A stretch of DNA of 22,314 nt, from contig JBEDKD010000072.1 of assembly GCA_041172365.1 (NCBI GenBank), positions 1-22,314 on the forward strand. Reading direction: 5' to 3'. Made by a program: the position numbers and the translations under genes. Below the pieces are notes generated by a model. It saw only the letters and a list, made by a program, of their open reading frames with translations. It was not told the DNA's origin and ran no database searches. The DNA is from JBEDKD01 sp041172365 (GTDB lineage: Bacteria > Cyanobacteriota > Cyanobacteriia > Cyanobacteriales > Microcoleaceae). This document shows positions 6,669 through 15,690 of this stretch, piece after piece; the stretch's first letter is position 1, and each line of letters starts with the position of its first letter.

Positions 6669-6698
6669 TTGACAGCCCCGTGTCAAATCTGCCATAAT
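6669..6698 (+). promoter_or_regulatory. Probable promoter of the first hybrid kinase, with overlapping palindrome
   Basis: A perfect -35 TTGACA (6669-6674) lies 18 nt before CATAAT (6693-6698), five of six matches to the -10 consensus. Initiation near 6705 would give a 5' leader of about 168 nt to the ATG at 6873. The -35 hexamer is also the left arm of an inverted repeat, TTGACA (6669-6674) with TGTCAA (6681-6686), a possible operator. Both assignments rest on sequence match only. Confidence 0.55.
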
Positions 6699-6872
6699 CA
6701 AACTATGAACAGATCACACTCAACCTCAAATGAGTGTATCATTAACTACAATCAATATCACCATATAAAGATATAATAACGGAAAATTATATTGTCCGTT
6801 ATCTTGTTATATTCATTTGTAAAAAAACATTTAATCCCAAATCAGGCTAAATTAATCCCCCCAAATGAGTCT

Positions 6873-9800
6873 ATGATTACTCTTCCTAATTACATCTTCA
6901 CTGAAATAATTTACACAGGCACAAAATCGAGGGTATATCGGGGCTATCGTCAATCAGACAAGACTCCAGTTGTCGTCAAGATTCTCAATACCGAGTATCC
7001 GCCATTCAAGGAACTGGTACTGTTTAGAAATCAATATACTTTGGCGAAAAACTTAGAGATTAAAGGGATTATTACACCCTATAGTTTAGAAAATTACCGC
7101 AATGGTTATGCCTTAGTCATGGAAGATTTCGGGGGAATGTCCCTCGATCAATATACGGAGGGAAAACCCTTACCCTTAGATAAATTTTTCCCCCTCGCGA
7201 TCGCGCTAGTTCAGATCCTAGAAGACTTATCTAAACAACGAGTTATTCATAAAGACATTAAACCCCAAAATATCCTAATTAACCCCAAAACAAAAGAAGT
7301 AAAATTAATTGATTTCAGTATCGCGTCTCTACTGTCCAGAGAAACCCAAACCATTATAAATCCGAATGTTTTAGAAGGAACTATTTCTTATATTTCCCCC
7401 GAACAAACTGGCAGAATGAATCGAGGGATAGACTACCGGACAGACTTTTATTCCTTGGGAGTTACTTTCTTTGAATTGCTCACAGGAGAATTACCATTTT
7501 CGGCAAAAGATCCGATGGAATTAGTCCACTGTCATCTCGCCAAAAATCCCCCTAAAGTTCACAGTTTAAACCCCAATATTCCCCCCATTCTCTCAGAAAT
7601 TATCAGTTTATTAATGGAGAAAACTCCTGAAGCCCGTTATCAAAGTGCTTTAGGATTAAAACATGATTTAGAAACTTGTCAACAAGAATGGGAAAAAACC
7701 GGGAGGATTCCCGACGCGATCGCGTCCTTTGCCCTGAAAAGTTTAGATTTATGCGATCGCTTCATCATTCCCGAAAAAATCTATGGAAGACAAAGAGAAA
7801 TAGACATCTTACTAACAGCATTTGAGCGAGTAGCAACACCTCCGATCAACAACGAAAAACCCAGAATCGAGATGATGTTAGTCGCGGGTTTTTCCGGCAT
7901 TGGCAAAACCGCGATCGTCAACGAAGTTAACAAACCCATTGTCCGAAGAAGAGGCTATTTTATCAAAGGCAAATTCGATCAATTTAATCGTAACATCCCC
8001 TTAAGCTCCTTTGTGCAAGCCTTTCGAGATTTGATGGAGCAAATCTCAAGTGAAAATCCGACAAAACTAGCCCAATGGCAAGCCAAAATCATCTCAGAAT
8101 TAGGAGAAAATGCACAGGTAATTATTGAAGTAATTCCCGAATTAGAAAGGATTATTGGACAACAACCTCCCGTAGTAGAACTATCAGGAAGTGCCGCACA
8201 AAATCGCTTTAATTTACTATTTCAAAAATTCCTCCAAATTTTCACCACAAAAGAACACCCCCTTGTCATTTTTATTGATGACTTACAATGGGCAGATACC
8301 GCATCTTTAAAATTAATAAAATTATTGATGACTGAGGGAGAAAAAGGTTATCTTCTCCTGATTGGAGCCTATCGAGATAATGAAGTTTCACCTACTCATG
8401 CCTTGACTTTAACCTTAGATGAGATTGAGAAAAGTGGCGCGACTATTGATACAATTACTCTGGAACCCCTGGGGGAATCAGATTTAAACCATTTGGTAGC
8501 AGATACCCTCAATTGTGTACCAGAGTTCGCGTTCAATCTCACTAATTTAGTCCACCAAAAAACTCAAGGAAATCCATTTTTTGCGACTCAATTTATCAAA
8601 TTTTTGTATGAATCTCGGTTAATTCAATTTAACCGAGACTTAGGATATTGGCAGTGTGACATTGCCAAAGTCAGAGTTTTATCCGTGACGGATGATGTCG
8701 TAGAATTTATGAGTCTCCAGTTACAAAAATTACCCAATTCTACTCAGGAAGTATTGAAACTTGCGGCTTGTATTGGCAATCAATTTGACTTAGAAACTCT
8801 GGCAATTATCTCAGAAAAATATTTATCGGAAACTGCCACCGATTTATGGAAATCATTACAAGAAAATCTCGTCATTCCCACCAGCGATATCTATAAATTT
8901 TATCATGAAAAAGAAGAGGAAGACGAAAAAGTTGACTCCGAAAATATTAATAATTTGAGAATGGTGTATAAATTTTTACACGATCGCGTACAACAGGCAG
9001 CCTATTCACTGATTCCAGACGCGGAGAAAAAAGCCACCCATTTAAAAATTGGTCAATTACTCTTAAAAAATACACCCACAGAGAAACGGGAAGAAGAAAT
9101 CTTTGAAATTGTCAATCAACTGAATATAGGAGCAGACTTAATTACCAGTCAATCCGAAAAAAATGAACTGGCCAAATTAAACTTCCTCGCGGGAAAAAAG
9201 GCAAAAGCCGCGATCGCGTATGGCGGGGCCGTCGAATATTTAACCCTAGGTTTAGCACTATTGCCAGAAGATAAGTGGACAAGTCACTATGATCTGACTC
9301 TTTCTCTCTCCGTAGAAGCCGTAGAATCCGAATATTTAAACACAAATTTTGAGGGTGCAAATTTATTAGCAGAAACCGTCCTCAGCAACACCGAGAATAT
9401 CCTCGATCAAGTGAAGATATATGAGCTCAAAATAGCGATCTATATGGCTCAACTTCAGGCACAACTCGCGATCGATACGGGACTCTCCATTTTGGAAAAA
9501 CTCGGTATTACATTAGAGCCAGAACCCCCTGAAACTGCCAATATTGAGCAGTTAATCAATTTACCAGAAATGACAGATCCTTATAAAATGGGAGCAATGC
9601 GGATTTTAATAGCACTCTTTCCCGCGTGTTTTTCAGCTAATCCCCATCTTTTTCGACTTCAAGTATTTAAGATGGTTAATCTGTGTATCCAGTATGGAAA
9701 TTCTCCCTTAGCCGCCTTCGCGTATGTTCTTTATGGACTGATTTTATGTGGTTTTTTAGAAGATATGGAGTCGGGCTATAGATTTGGAAAACTGGCAATA

Positions 9801-12293
9801 AAAGTTGGGGAAAAGTTTCCAAAAAATGAAGTAAACTATATAGTTTTAGGACTATTTAACAGTTTTATAAAACACTGGAAAAATCCGGTGAGACAATCAA
9901 TAGAAGGTTGGCAGTCAGACATAATTACGCCCTTGTTAGAAATGGGACAAATAGAACATGGGTGCTATAACATCCAAGAATATTGTAAAGAAATATTCCT
10001 GATTGGGGACAACATCGAAGAAGTCGATCAGAATCAAAAAAAATATATAGAATTACTAATCAAGTGCAAACAAGAGCTTCAGATTGTTATGGTAAAAATG
10101 TGGCGACAATTTACCTTAAATATGCTCGGACAGAATCAGGAAAAAACCTGCTTAATTGGTAACATTTTTAATGAAAGAGAAGCCTTGGCGGGTTTAGTAG
10201 AACAAAATAATGGTTGGTTGCTTTTTAACTTCTGGTTTATCAAATTAATGTTACTTTATCTCTGCCAAGAGTATCCACAAGCGGTTGCCGCGGCGAAGTT
10301 CGCGGAAAAATACACCCAGACTGGTGCGGGTTTGATGCTAGTCACACAATTTAATTTTTACTATTCTCTGGCTCTACTTGCTGATTATCGCCATGTTGAT
10401 TTCCCGGTAGAATCGGACATTGAGAAAACTAAGCAACAATATCTTACCCAAGTTTCTCTTAATCAGGAAAAAATGAAGCTATGGGCTTACCATGCACCCT
10501 CAAATTGTCAACATAAATATGATTTAGTGGAAGCCGAAAAAGCCCGTATTTTAGGGGATAATTGGTTAGCAATGGAACTTTACGATCGCGCTATTTCTGG
10601 AGCCCAAAATAACGAATATCTGAATGAAGAAGCATTGGGCAACGAACTCGCGGCTAACTTCTACCTAGAATGTCACAAAGAAAAAATTGCCAAAACTTAC
10701 ATCATCGACGCGTACTATTGTTATGCCCGTTGGGGTGCAAACATGAAAGTCAATGACTTAGAAGAGCGTTATCGTCAATTATTAATGCCTGTTATTAAGC
10801 AGGAAAAAGTTAATATTCTTGCCAGTCACACCCTGACGGAATCAAGCCGACACACCGTAACAAGTAGCCATTCTAGTATTTCGCAAATTTTGGATTTTTC
10901 CAGTGTGATGAAAGCCTGTCAGGTCCTTTCAGAACAAATAGTATTAGAACAGTTAATTGCCAAATTAATGCAAGTTACGATCGAGAACGCGGGGGCAACT
11001 AAAGGCATATTAATATTACTAAATAATCAAACTTTATTGCTCGCGGCAAAAGCCCTTAGTCACGAAAAAGAAGTGATTGTTTCCTGTACCACTCCCGATG
11101 ATCTTTCTTCAGAAATTCCCCTGACAGTAATCAACTATATACAACACATTCGTAAACCTTTAGTCGTTAATCATCCTAGTCTAAATAATTCTTGGATGAC
11201 GGATGTTTACATCCAAGAAAATTCCCCTCAATGTCTTTTAGGTTTACCCCTACTTCATCAAAATAAACTGTTAGGTATTCTCTACCTAGAAAATCAGCTT
11301 ACCGCGGATATTTTTACATTGGAGCGTTTAGAGGTTTTAAATATCTTAACCACTCAAGCCGCGATTTCATTAGAAAACGCGAATCTTTACCAAACATTAC
11401 AAGGCTCCAATAAAGCTTTAATCGAATCTTTACAAAAACTCCAAGATGCTCAACTGCAAATGATTCAAAGTGAAAAAATGTCCGCGTTAGGTAATTTAGT
11501 CGCGGGAGTCGCCCATGAAATTAATAATCCAGTGGGGTTTATCGCGGGTAATCTTAATGAGGCAACTACCGCGGTTCAAGATTTAATTGATTGTTTGCAA
11601 TGCTATCAAGAAAAGTTTCCAAATCCGGGTTCAGAAATTGAGGAGAAACTGGAAGAAGTTGATTTAGAATATCTTATTGAAGACTTACCCAAAATGTTAT
11701 CTTCTATGAAAGTAGGGTGCGATCGTATTCGTAATATTAGCACTTCTCTACGCACTTTCTCGCGTGCCGATACCAATCACAAAGTCGCGGCAGATGTTCA
11801 CGAAGGTATTGATAGCACTTTAATGATTCTGCAACACCGTATCAAAGCCAAAGACGATCACCCCGCGATTCAAATCATTAAGAATTATGGCAAACTCCCG
11901 AAAATTAATTGTTTTCTCGGACAATTAAATCAAGTCTTTATGAATATCTTGGCTAACGCGATCGATATCTTTGTCGAAGGAAATAAAGGCCGCAATTATA
12001 AGGAGATAGAAGCCCATCCTAATGTCATTACAATTACCACGGAAGTCTCCGAAGATAATCAAAATATAATCATTAAGATTCGGGATAATGGATCGGGAAT
12101 GTCAGAGTCAGTCCAAGGGCGTATTTTTGACCATTTATTTACCACAAAACCCGTAGGAAAAGGGACAGGATTAGGGTTATCCATTAGTCGTCAAATTGTG
12201 GAAGAAGTACATGGTGGCAGTATCACTTGTGAATCAATTTTAGGGGAAGGAACCGAATTTTGCATTACTTTACCTCGACACCTCACCCCCTAA
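6873..12293 (+). CDS. HstK-like hybrid Ser/Thr kinase - ATPase - GAF - histidine kinase
   Basis: This is an 1806-residue multidomain signalling protein. An N-terminal eukaryotic-type Ser/Thr kinase (about 1-275) has VVVKIL for the ATP-binding Lys, catalytic HKDIKPQN (about 124-131) and DFS in place of DFG. An AAA/STAND-type ATPase follows, with Walker A GFSGIGKT (about 339-346) and Walker B VIFIDDLQWAD (about 464-474). Then come a long helical TPR-like region (about 700-1310), a GAF sensor domain (about 1338-1504), and a histidine kinase with phosphoacceptor H in VAHEINNP (about 1548), the N box, and GKGTGLGL near 1762. No receiver domain or transmembrane segment is seen. The architecture matches the cyanobacterial HstK family. 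The start is taken at ATG 6873, which aligns with the paralogue at 18771; TTG 6792 would add 27 residues. The signal and partners are unknown. Confidence 0.95.
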   Translation: MITLPNYIFTEIIYTGTKSRVYRGYRQSDKTPVVVKILNTEYPPFKELVLFRNQYTLAKNLEIKGIITPYSLENYRNGYALVMEDFGGMSLDQYTEGKPLPLDKFFPLAIALVQILEDLSKQRVIHKDIKPQNILINPKTKEVKLIDFSIASLLSRETQTIINPNVLEGTISYISPEQTGRMNRGIDYRTDFYSLGVTFFELLTGELPFSAKDPMELVHCHLAKNPPKVHSLNPNIPPILSEIISLLMEKTPEARYQSALGLKHDLETCQQEWEKTGRIPDAIASFALKSLDLCDRFIIPEKIYGRQREIDILLTAFERVATPPINNEKPRIEMMLVAGFSGIGKTAIVNEVNKPIVRRRGYFIKGKFDQFNRNIPLSSFVQAFRDLMEQISSENPTKLAQWQAKIISELGENAQVIIEVIPELERIIGQQPPVVELSGSAAQNRFNLLFQKFLQIFTTKEHPLVIFIDDLQWADTASLKLIKLLMTEGEKGYLLLIGAYRDNEVSPTHALTLTLDEIEKSGATIDTITLEPLGESDLNHLVADTLNCVPEFAFNLTNLVHQKTQGNPFFATQFIKFLYESRLIQFNRDLGYWQCDIAKVRVLSVTDDVVEFMSLQLQKLPNSTQEVLKLAACIGNQFDLETLAIISEKYLSETATDLWKSLQENLVIPTSDIYKFYHEKEEEDEKVDSENINNLRMVYKFLHDRVQQAAYSLIPDAEKKATHLKIGQLLLKNTPTEKREEEIFEIVNQLNIGADLITSQSEKNELAKLNFLAGKKAKAAIAYGGAVEYLTLGLALLPEDKWTSHYDLTLSLSVEAVESEYLNTNFEGANLLAETVLSNTENILDQVKIYELKIAIYMAQLQAQLAIDTGLSILEKLGITLEPEPPETANIEQLINLPEMTDPYKMGAMRILIALFPACFSANPHLFRLQVFKMVNLCIQYGNSPLAAFAYVLYGLILCGFLEDMESGYRFGKLAIKVGEKFPKNEVNYIVLGLFNSFIKHWKNPVRQSIEGWQSDIITPLLEMGQIEHGCYNIQEYCKEIFLIGDNIEEVDQNQKKYIELLIKCKQELQIVMVKMWRQFTLNMLGQNQEKTCLIGNIFNEREALAGLVEQNNGWLLFNFWFIKLMLLYLCQEYPQAVAAAKFAEKYTQTGAGLMLVTQFNFYYSLALLADYRHVDFPVESDIEKTKQQYLTQVSLNQEKMKLWAYHAPSNCQHKYDLVEAEKARILGDNWLAMELYDRAISGAQNNEYLNEEALGNELAANFYLECHKEKIAKTYIIDAYYCYARWGANMKVNDLEERYRQLLMPVIKQEKVNILASHTLTESSRHTVTSSHSSISQILDFSSVMKACQVLSEQIVLEQLIAKLMQVTIENAGATKGILILLNNQTLLLAAKALSHEKEVIVSCTTPDDLSSEIPLTVINYIQHIRKPLVVNHPSLNNSWMTDVYIQENSPQCLLGLPLLHQNKLLGILYLENQLTADIFTLERLEVLNILTTQAAISLENANLYQTLQGSNKALIESLQKLQDAQLQMIQSEKMSALGNLVAGVAHEINNPVGFIAGNLNEATTAVQDLIDCLQCYQEKFPNPGSEIEEKLEEVDLEYLIEDLPKMLSSMKVGCDRIRNISTSLRTFSRADTNHKVAADVHEGIDSTLMILQHRIKAKDDHPAIQIIKNYGKLPKINCFLGQLNQVFMNILANAIDIFVEGNKGRNYKEIEAHPNVITITTEVSEDNQNIIIKIRDNGSGMSESVQGRIFDHLFTTKPVGKGTGLGLSISRQIVEEVHGGSITCESILGEGTEFCITLPRHLTP

Positions 12294-12458
12294 CCCCTAT
12301 CCTCGGCTCTATTAACTTTCTCTCTCATTTCTTTCCTTTGTGTCTAGGGGCCTTTGTGGTTCTCATATTTTCCCAAAAACTTGCTACAATAGCACCAGGA
12401 ATAGGACTATTTCCTTCTCAAATTTCTTGACTTCTCTAAGCCTTAAAGGGAAAGCCAA

Positions 12459-12522
12459 GGGAGCATCTCATTTTTGTAAATTGGTAGTGGGTTGGCTTCT
12501 TTGAGATGCTCCCAAAGCCAAC
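12459..12522. repeat. Overlapping inverted repeats between convergent genes
   Basis: GGGAGCATCTCA (12459-12470) pairs with TGAGATGCTCCC (12502-12513) as a perfect 12-bp stem. GTTGGCTT (12491-12498) also pairs with AAGCCAAC (12515-12522). The two stems interleave, so they cannot form together. The spot lies between the 3' ends of the convergent kinase and methyltransferase-like genes, so it may be a bidirectional terminator or a dispersed repeat. No long T run follows either stem. Confidence 0.55.
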
Positions 12523-12524
12523 AA

Positions 12525-13142
12525 TTATGGTTTGTGAATTCGCATGATGTCATCAACAACTTCAAACACCCAATGGGAACGACGGCTCACAACCCAATTT
12601 TGAATTTCCTCTACTGTAGGATAGTCATTTTCACCTTGGAACAGCCTCGCATCATCAATTAGGATAACATGATCAGTAATGTGGTGATTAAAAATCGCTT
12701 CTAACTCTCGCCAAATAGGAGTTTCTAAATCCGCTAAACCAGTTATTCCGCCACAGTAGTGAGCATCTAACCAAAATAGAGTAGGTTGTTGCAGTTGAGG
12801 AATTACTTCTAGTAAGACTGTGGTGCTATCTCCCAGCAAAAGAGTGATGTGAGAGAAGCCAGCAAATCGCTTTTTTGCTTTTTCATGGAGGGGTATGGAT
12901 AAATCAATGGAGTAGATTTTTTCAAAAGAGTTCCGACAGGCGTATATAGTATCCCCCAAATAAGTACCCGTTTCTACTAAGGTATGGATGGAAAATTTTT
13001 GAGCGTAGGCTTTAATAGTATTGTGCTTTACCTTATTCGGTGGTGGCAATGGTTTACCGTTGCGCTCCCAATTTAATATTTTCAGTCCTTGTACTACATC
13101 GTAAGCAATAGTTTCTTTGAGAAACTGTTTTATTGGGTTCAT
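12525..13142 (-). CDS. Class I SAM-dependent methyltransferase-like protein
   Basis: This 205-residue protein has a Rossmann-type methyltransferase core: LVETGTYLGDTI (about 55-66, the glycine-rich SAM-binding motif I), IYSIDLS with acidic D80 ending strand 2, LLGDST (about 103-107) and FWLDAHYCGG (about 123-132). VILIDDARLF follows, as in small stand-alone methyltransferases often found near glycosyltransferase genes. Substrate is unknown and no glycan genes are visible here. The ATG at 13142 has TAGGAAC about 9 nt upstream, a reasonable ribosome binding site. It is convergent with the large kinase and divergent from the 13371 gene. Similar proteins are usually annotated only as hypothetical, so enzymatic activity is inferred. 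Confidence 0.7.
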   Translation of the reverse strand: MNPIKQFLKETIAYDVVQGLKILNWERNGKPLPPPNKVKHNTIKAYAQKFSIHTLVETGTYLGDTIYACRNSFEKIYSIDLSIPLHEKAKKRFAGFSHITLLLGDSTTVLLEVIPQLQQPTLFWLDAHYCGGITGLADLETPIWRELEAIFNHHITDHVILIDDARLFQGENDYPTVEEIQNWVVSRRSHWVFEVVDDIMRIHKP

Positions 13143-13243
13143 AATAAAGTTCCTAAATACACTTTTTTTAAGAATTATACTATTTTTTCGAAAAGTGTAG
13201 CCTACCCCGGAACAGTCTGCGAAAATCCCAATTTGCGATTATT

Positions 13244-13269
13244 CCCCTCTCGTGGCAGGAGGAGAGGGG
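13244..13269. repeat. Short intergenic hairpin
   Basis: CCCCTCTC (13244-13251) and GAGAGGGG (13262-13269) form an 8-bp stem with a 10-nt loop in the spacer between divergent genes. This type of GAGAGGGG palindrome recurs in cyanobacterial intergenic DNA. No function can be assigned. Confidence 0.45.
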
Positions 13270-13313
13270 CTAGGGTTGAAGTCCCAAAGCCCAGAGAAAA
13301 ACCGACCAACAGC

Positions 13314-13343
13314 TTAACAAATCTTAAAAAAAGAAGTTATAAT
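13314..13343 (+). promoter_or_regulatory. Probable promoter of the 13371 gene cluster
   Basis: TTAACA (13314-13319, five of six to TTGACA) is followed after 18 nt by a perfect TATAAT (13338-13343). Initiation near 13350 would leave a leader of about 20 nt before the ATG at 13371. It probably drives the small conserved gene and the AarF-like gene behind it. Confidence 0.65.
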
Positions 13344-13370
13344 GGCAAACAAACCCGTAGAAATTTTGCC

Positions 13371-13700
13371 ATGACGACAAAACCACCAGTTCATGCCTTT
13401 TTCCTCGGCAGAGCCCTTGCCGAAGCCCTATACGAGCAACTGGAGAACACCGTCACCAATGCCCTCAGTAACCTTGGCAAATTTGATGCCGAACAACGGG
13501 AATGGTTACGACAGTTCACCGAGCAAGTCGTAGAAAAAGCCACCCAACAAGAAGAACGAGTAATGCACACTAACACCGCGTCTGGGTTAGAAATGCAAGA
13601 TGCTCCTCCCGAAGACTTACAAGCCACCATCGACGAACTTCGGGCAGAAGTAGCCGAACTCAAATCAGAACTGAAACGCCATCGCGCTAATGTGCAATAG
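13371..13700 (+). CDS. Small conserved cyanobacterial protein (DUF6825-like)
   Basis: This 109-residue protein begins MTTKPPVHAFFLGRALAEAL and ends in a predicted coiled coil with heptad hydrophobics (about residues 82-105, LQATIDELRAEVAELKSELK). The N-terminal half is helical with an amphipathic LYEQLENTVTNALSNLG segment. It looks like a conserved cyanobacterial family of unknown function; the DUF6825 label is from memory and should be checked. The open frame runs back to 13089, but that extension covers the promoter and overlaps the divergent gene's start, so ATG 13371 is preferred. Its stop is 12 nt before the GTG of the AarF-like gene, suggesting cotranscription. Confidence 0.75.
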   Translation: MTTKPPVHAFFLGRALAEALYEQLENTVTNALSNLGKFDAEQREWLRQFTEQVVEKATQQEERVMHTNTASGLEMQDAPPEDLQATIDELRAEVAELKSELKRHRANVQ

Positions 13701-13712
13701 CAACAGTTATCC

Positions 13713-15548
13713 GTGACAGAGGGTGTCTCAACGCCCCCTGTCTCCCTGGAAAACCCGTCAACCCCATTTCAAGCAACCCAAGTGTCACTTGTTCTTGATC
13801 ATAGCCCTAATTCTGAACCTTCTACCCGATCTATCGGTGCCAGTACCATGCCAAACAACACCGAAAAATCAAAACCGAGTCCCACCTATCGCTGGAACCG
13901 GAAAAACTACTCCCGTAAACGTCGCTTCATTGACATTTGGGCTTTCGTCTTAACCTGGCTTAGTTGGTTATGGTTAGATAGTAAAGACTGGAGTTATTGG
14001 GGTGGAGTCTCCGAAGAAAAGAAAATCGCCCGCAGTCGTGCTCAAGCGATCTGGGTACGAGAAACCCTATTACAATTAGGACCGACTTTCATCAAAGTGG
14101 GTCAATTATTCTCCACGCGTGCCGACTTATTCCCCGCGCAATACGTCGAAGAACTCTCAAAACTCCAAGATAAAGTCCCCGCGTTCGGTTATGAACAGGT
14201 GACGGAAATTATTCAACAAGATTTAGGCAAACCAGTTCCAGAACTTTTCCGTAATTTTGACCCTATCCCCCTGGCTGCCGCGAGTCTGGGTCAAGTTCAT
14301 AAGGCCCAATTAAATAATGGGCAAGAAGTTGTCGTGAAAGTACAACGCCCCGGCCTGCGTAAATTATTTGACATAGACCTTAATATTCTTAAAGGTATTG
14401 CCCGTTATTTCCAAAACCATCCTAAGTATGGGCGCGGTCGTGATTGGATGGGTATTTATGAAGAATGTTGTCGCATTCTCTGGGAAGAAATTGATTATAT
14501 TAATGAAGGTCGTAATGCTGATACCTTTCGCCGTAATTTTCGTGACTGTGACTGGGTAAGGGTTCCCCGTGTTTATTGGCGTTATGCCGCCCCTCGCGTC
14601 TTAACTTTAGAATATTTACCTGGGATAAAAATTAGTCATTATGAGGCCTTAGAAGCATCAGGAATTGACCGAAAAGCGATCGCGGTTCTCGGAGCCAAAG
14701 CTTATTTACAACAACTACTCAATGATGGTTTTTTCCATGCCGATCCCCATCCGGGTAACATCGCGGTGAGTCCAGAGGGGTCCCTCATTTTCTATGACTT
14801 CGGGATGATGGGACAAATACGCGCCGATGTCCGAGAGGGACTGATGGAAACGCTCTATGGAGTCGCGTCCAAAGATGGAGAACGAGTAATGAACTCATTA
14901 GTCAATTTAGGAGCGCTCGTCCCCACGGGAGATATGGGACCAGTACGCCGCTCTATCCAATATATGCTCGATAATTTCATGGACAAATCCTTTGAAAGTC
15001 AGTCCATTAACGAAATTACCGATGACCTTTACGATATCGCGTATAATCAACCCTTTCGCTTTCCCGCGACATTTACCTTTGTCATGCGAGCCTTTTCCAC
15101 GATAGAAGGTGTAGGCAAAGGCTTAGATCCGGAATTTAATTTTATGGCCGTCGCGCAACCCTTTGCCATGCAATTAGTATCCACGGGTAATAATGGGGAG
15201 ACAGCTAATAGTATTTTCAATGAAATTAGTAATAAAGCCGTTCAAGTCGGCTCTAGTGCCTTTGGATTGCCCCAACGCATTGAAGGAACCCTCGATAAAC
15301 TGGAACTGGGTGATATTCGAGTCCGAGTCCGTGCCGCGGAAACCGATCGCCTGCTCCGTCGCATGACGACTACCCAAATGAGTACCAATTACGCGTTATT
15401 TGCCAGTACCTTTACCGTGTGCGCGACTTTACTATTTATTAAGGGAGAAATGACACTCGCGATTATTGTGATAATATTGGCCGTGTTAATGGCGATGGGG
15501 TTCCTTCGACTCCTGCGACGCATTGAGCGACTCGACCGCATGGGATAA
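13713..15548 (+). CDS. AarF/UbiB/ABC1-family atypical kinase
   Basis: A 611-residue protein-kinase-like ATPase of the UbiB/ADCK family, linked in other organisms to ubiquinone, plastoquinone and prenyl-lipid metabolism. Visible motifs are the family KxGQ signature in FIKVGQLFSTRADL (K128), the alanine-rich nucleotide loop AAASLGQVHKA that replaces the glycine-rich loop, VVVKVQRPG with the ATP-binding Lys, catalytic FHADPHPGN (D344), and YDFGMMG (D362). The C terminus has one or two hydrophobic segments (about 560-600), suggesting membrane attachment. The first 45 residues from the GTG are Ser/Pro-rich and unstructured, and ATG 13848 is an alternative start giving 566 residues. Neither has a clear ribosome binding site. 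Target lipid or protein is not deducible. Confidence 0.93.
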   Translation: MTEGVSTPPVSLENPSTPFQATQVSLVLDHSPNSEPSTRSIGASTMPNNTEKSKPSPTYRWNRKNYSRKRRFIDIWAFVLTWLSWLWLDSKDWSYWGGVSEEKKIARSRAQAIWVRETLLQLGPTFIKVGQLFSTRADLFPAQYVEELSKLQDKVPAFGYEQVTEIIQQDLGKPVPELFRNFDPIPLAAASLGQVHKAQLNNGQEVVVKVQRPGLRKLFDIDLNILKGIARYFQNHPKYGRGRDWMGIYEECCRILWEEIDYINEGRNADTFRRNFRDCDWVRVPRVYWRYAAPRVLTLEYLPGIKISHYEALEASGIDRKAIAVLGAKAYLQQLLNDGFFHADPHPGNIAVSPEGSLIFYDFGMMGQIRADVREGLMETLYGVASKDGERVMNSLVNLGALVPTGDMGPVRRSIQYMLDNFMDKSFESQSINEITDDLYDIAYNQPFRFPATFTFVMRAFSTIEGVGKGLDPEFNFMAVAQPFAMQLVSTGNNGETANSIFNEISNKAVQVGSSAFGLPQRIEGTLDKLELGDIRVRVRAAETDRLLRRMTTTQMSTNYALFASTFTVCATLLFIKGEMTLAIIVIILAVLMAMGFLRLLRRIERLDRMG

Positions 15549-15644
15549 GAAAAACGGTCAATAGTCGCGACGATCCTAGGGAACTTAACCTAAATAATTA
15601 AAGCTAAGTTAGAAAAATTGCGACATCTTAACCTTAAAATAAGA

Positions 15645-15690
15645 TCAAGGTTGGCTGATGGGGGAGCCATCCCCCATGAAACCACCTTGA
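15645..15690 (+). promoter_or_regulatory. Structured RNA element candidate upstream of the PP2C gene
   Basis: An outer stem TCAAGGT/ACCTTGA (15645-15651 with 15684-15690, extendable by two G-C pairs past a bulge) carries an inner stem ATGGGGG/CCCCCAT (15658-15664 with 15671-15677). An alternative pairing GGCT (15653-15656) with AGCC (15665-15668) would exclude the inner stem. No T run follows, so a simple terminator for the upstream gene is not favoured. A small hairpin, AAGTC/GACTT (15752-15765), follows. No riboswitch class I know matches. The rest of the 345-nt spacer 15549-15893 shows no gene or convincing promoter. Confidence 0.45.

Noticed and set aside
13089..13370. N-terminal extension of the small conserved gene to 13089
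   Set aside because: It would overlap the divergent methyltransferase-like gene and cover a TTAACA/TATAAT promoter; the protein-like, conserved part begins at ATG 13371.
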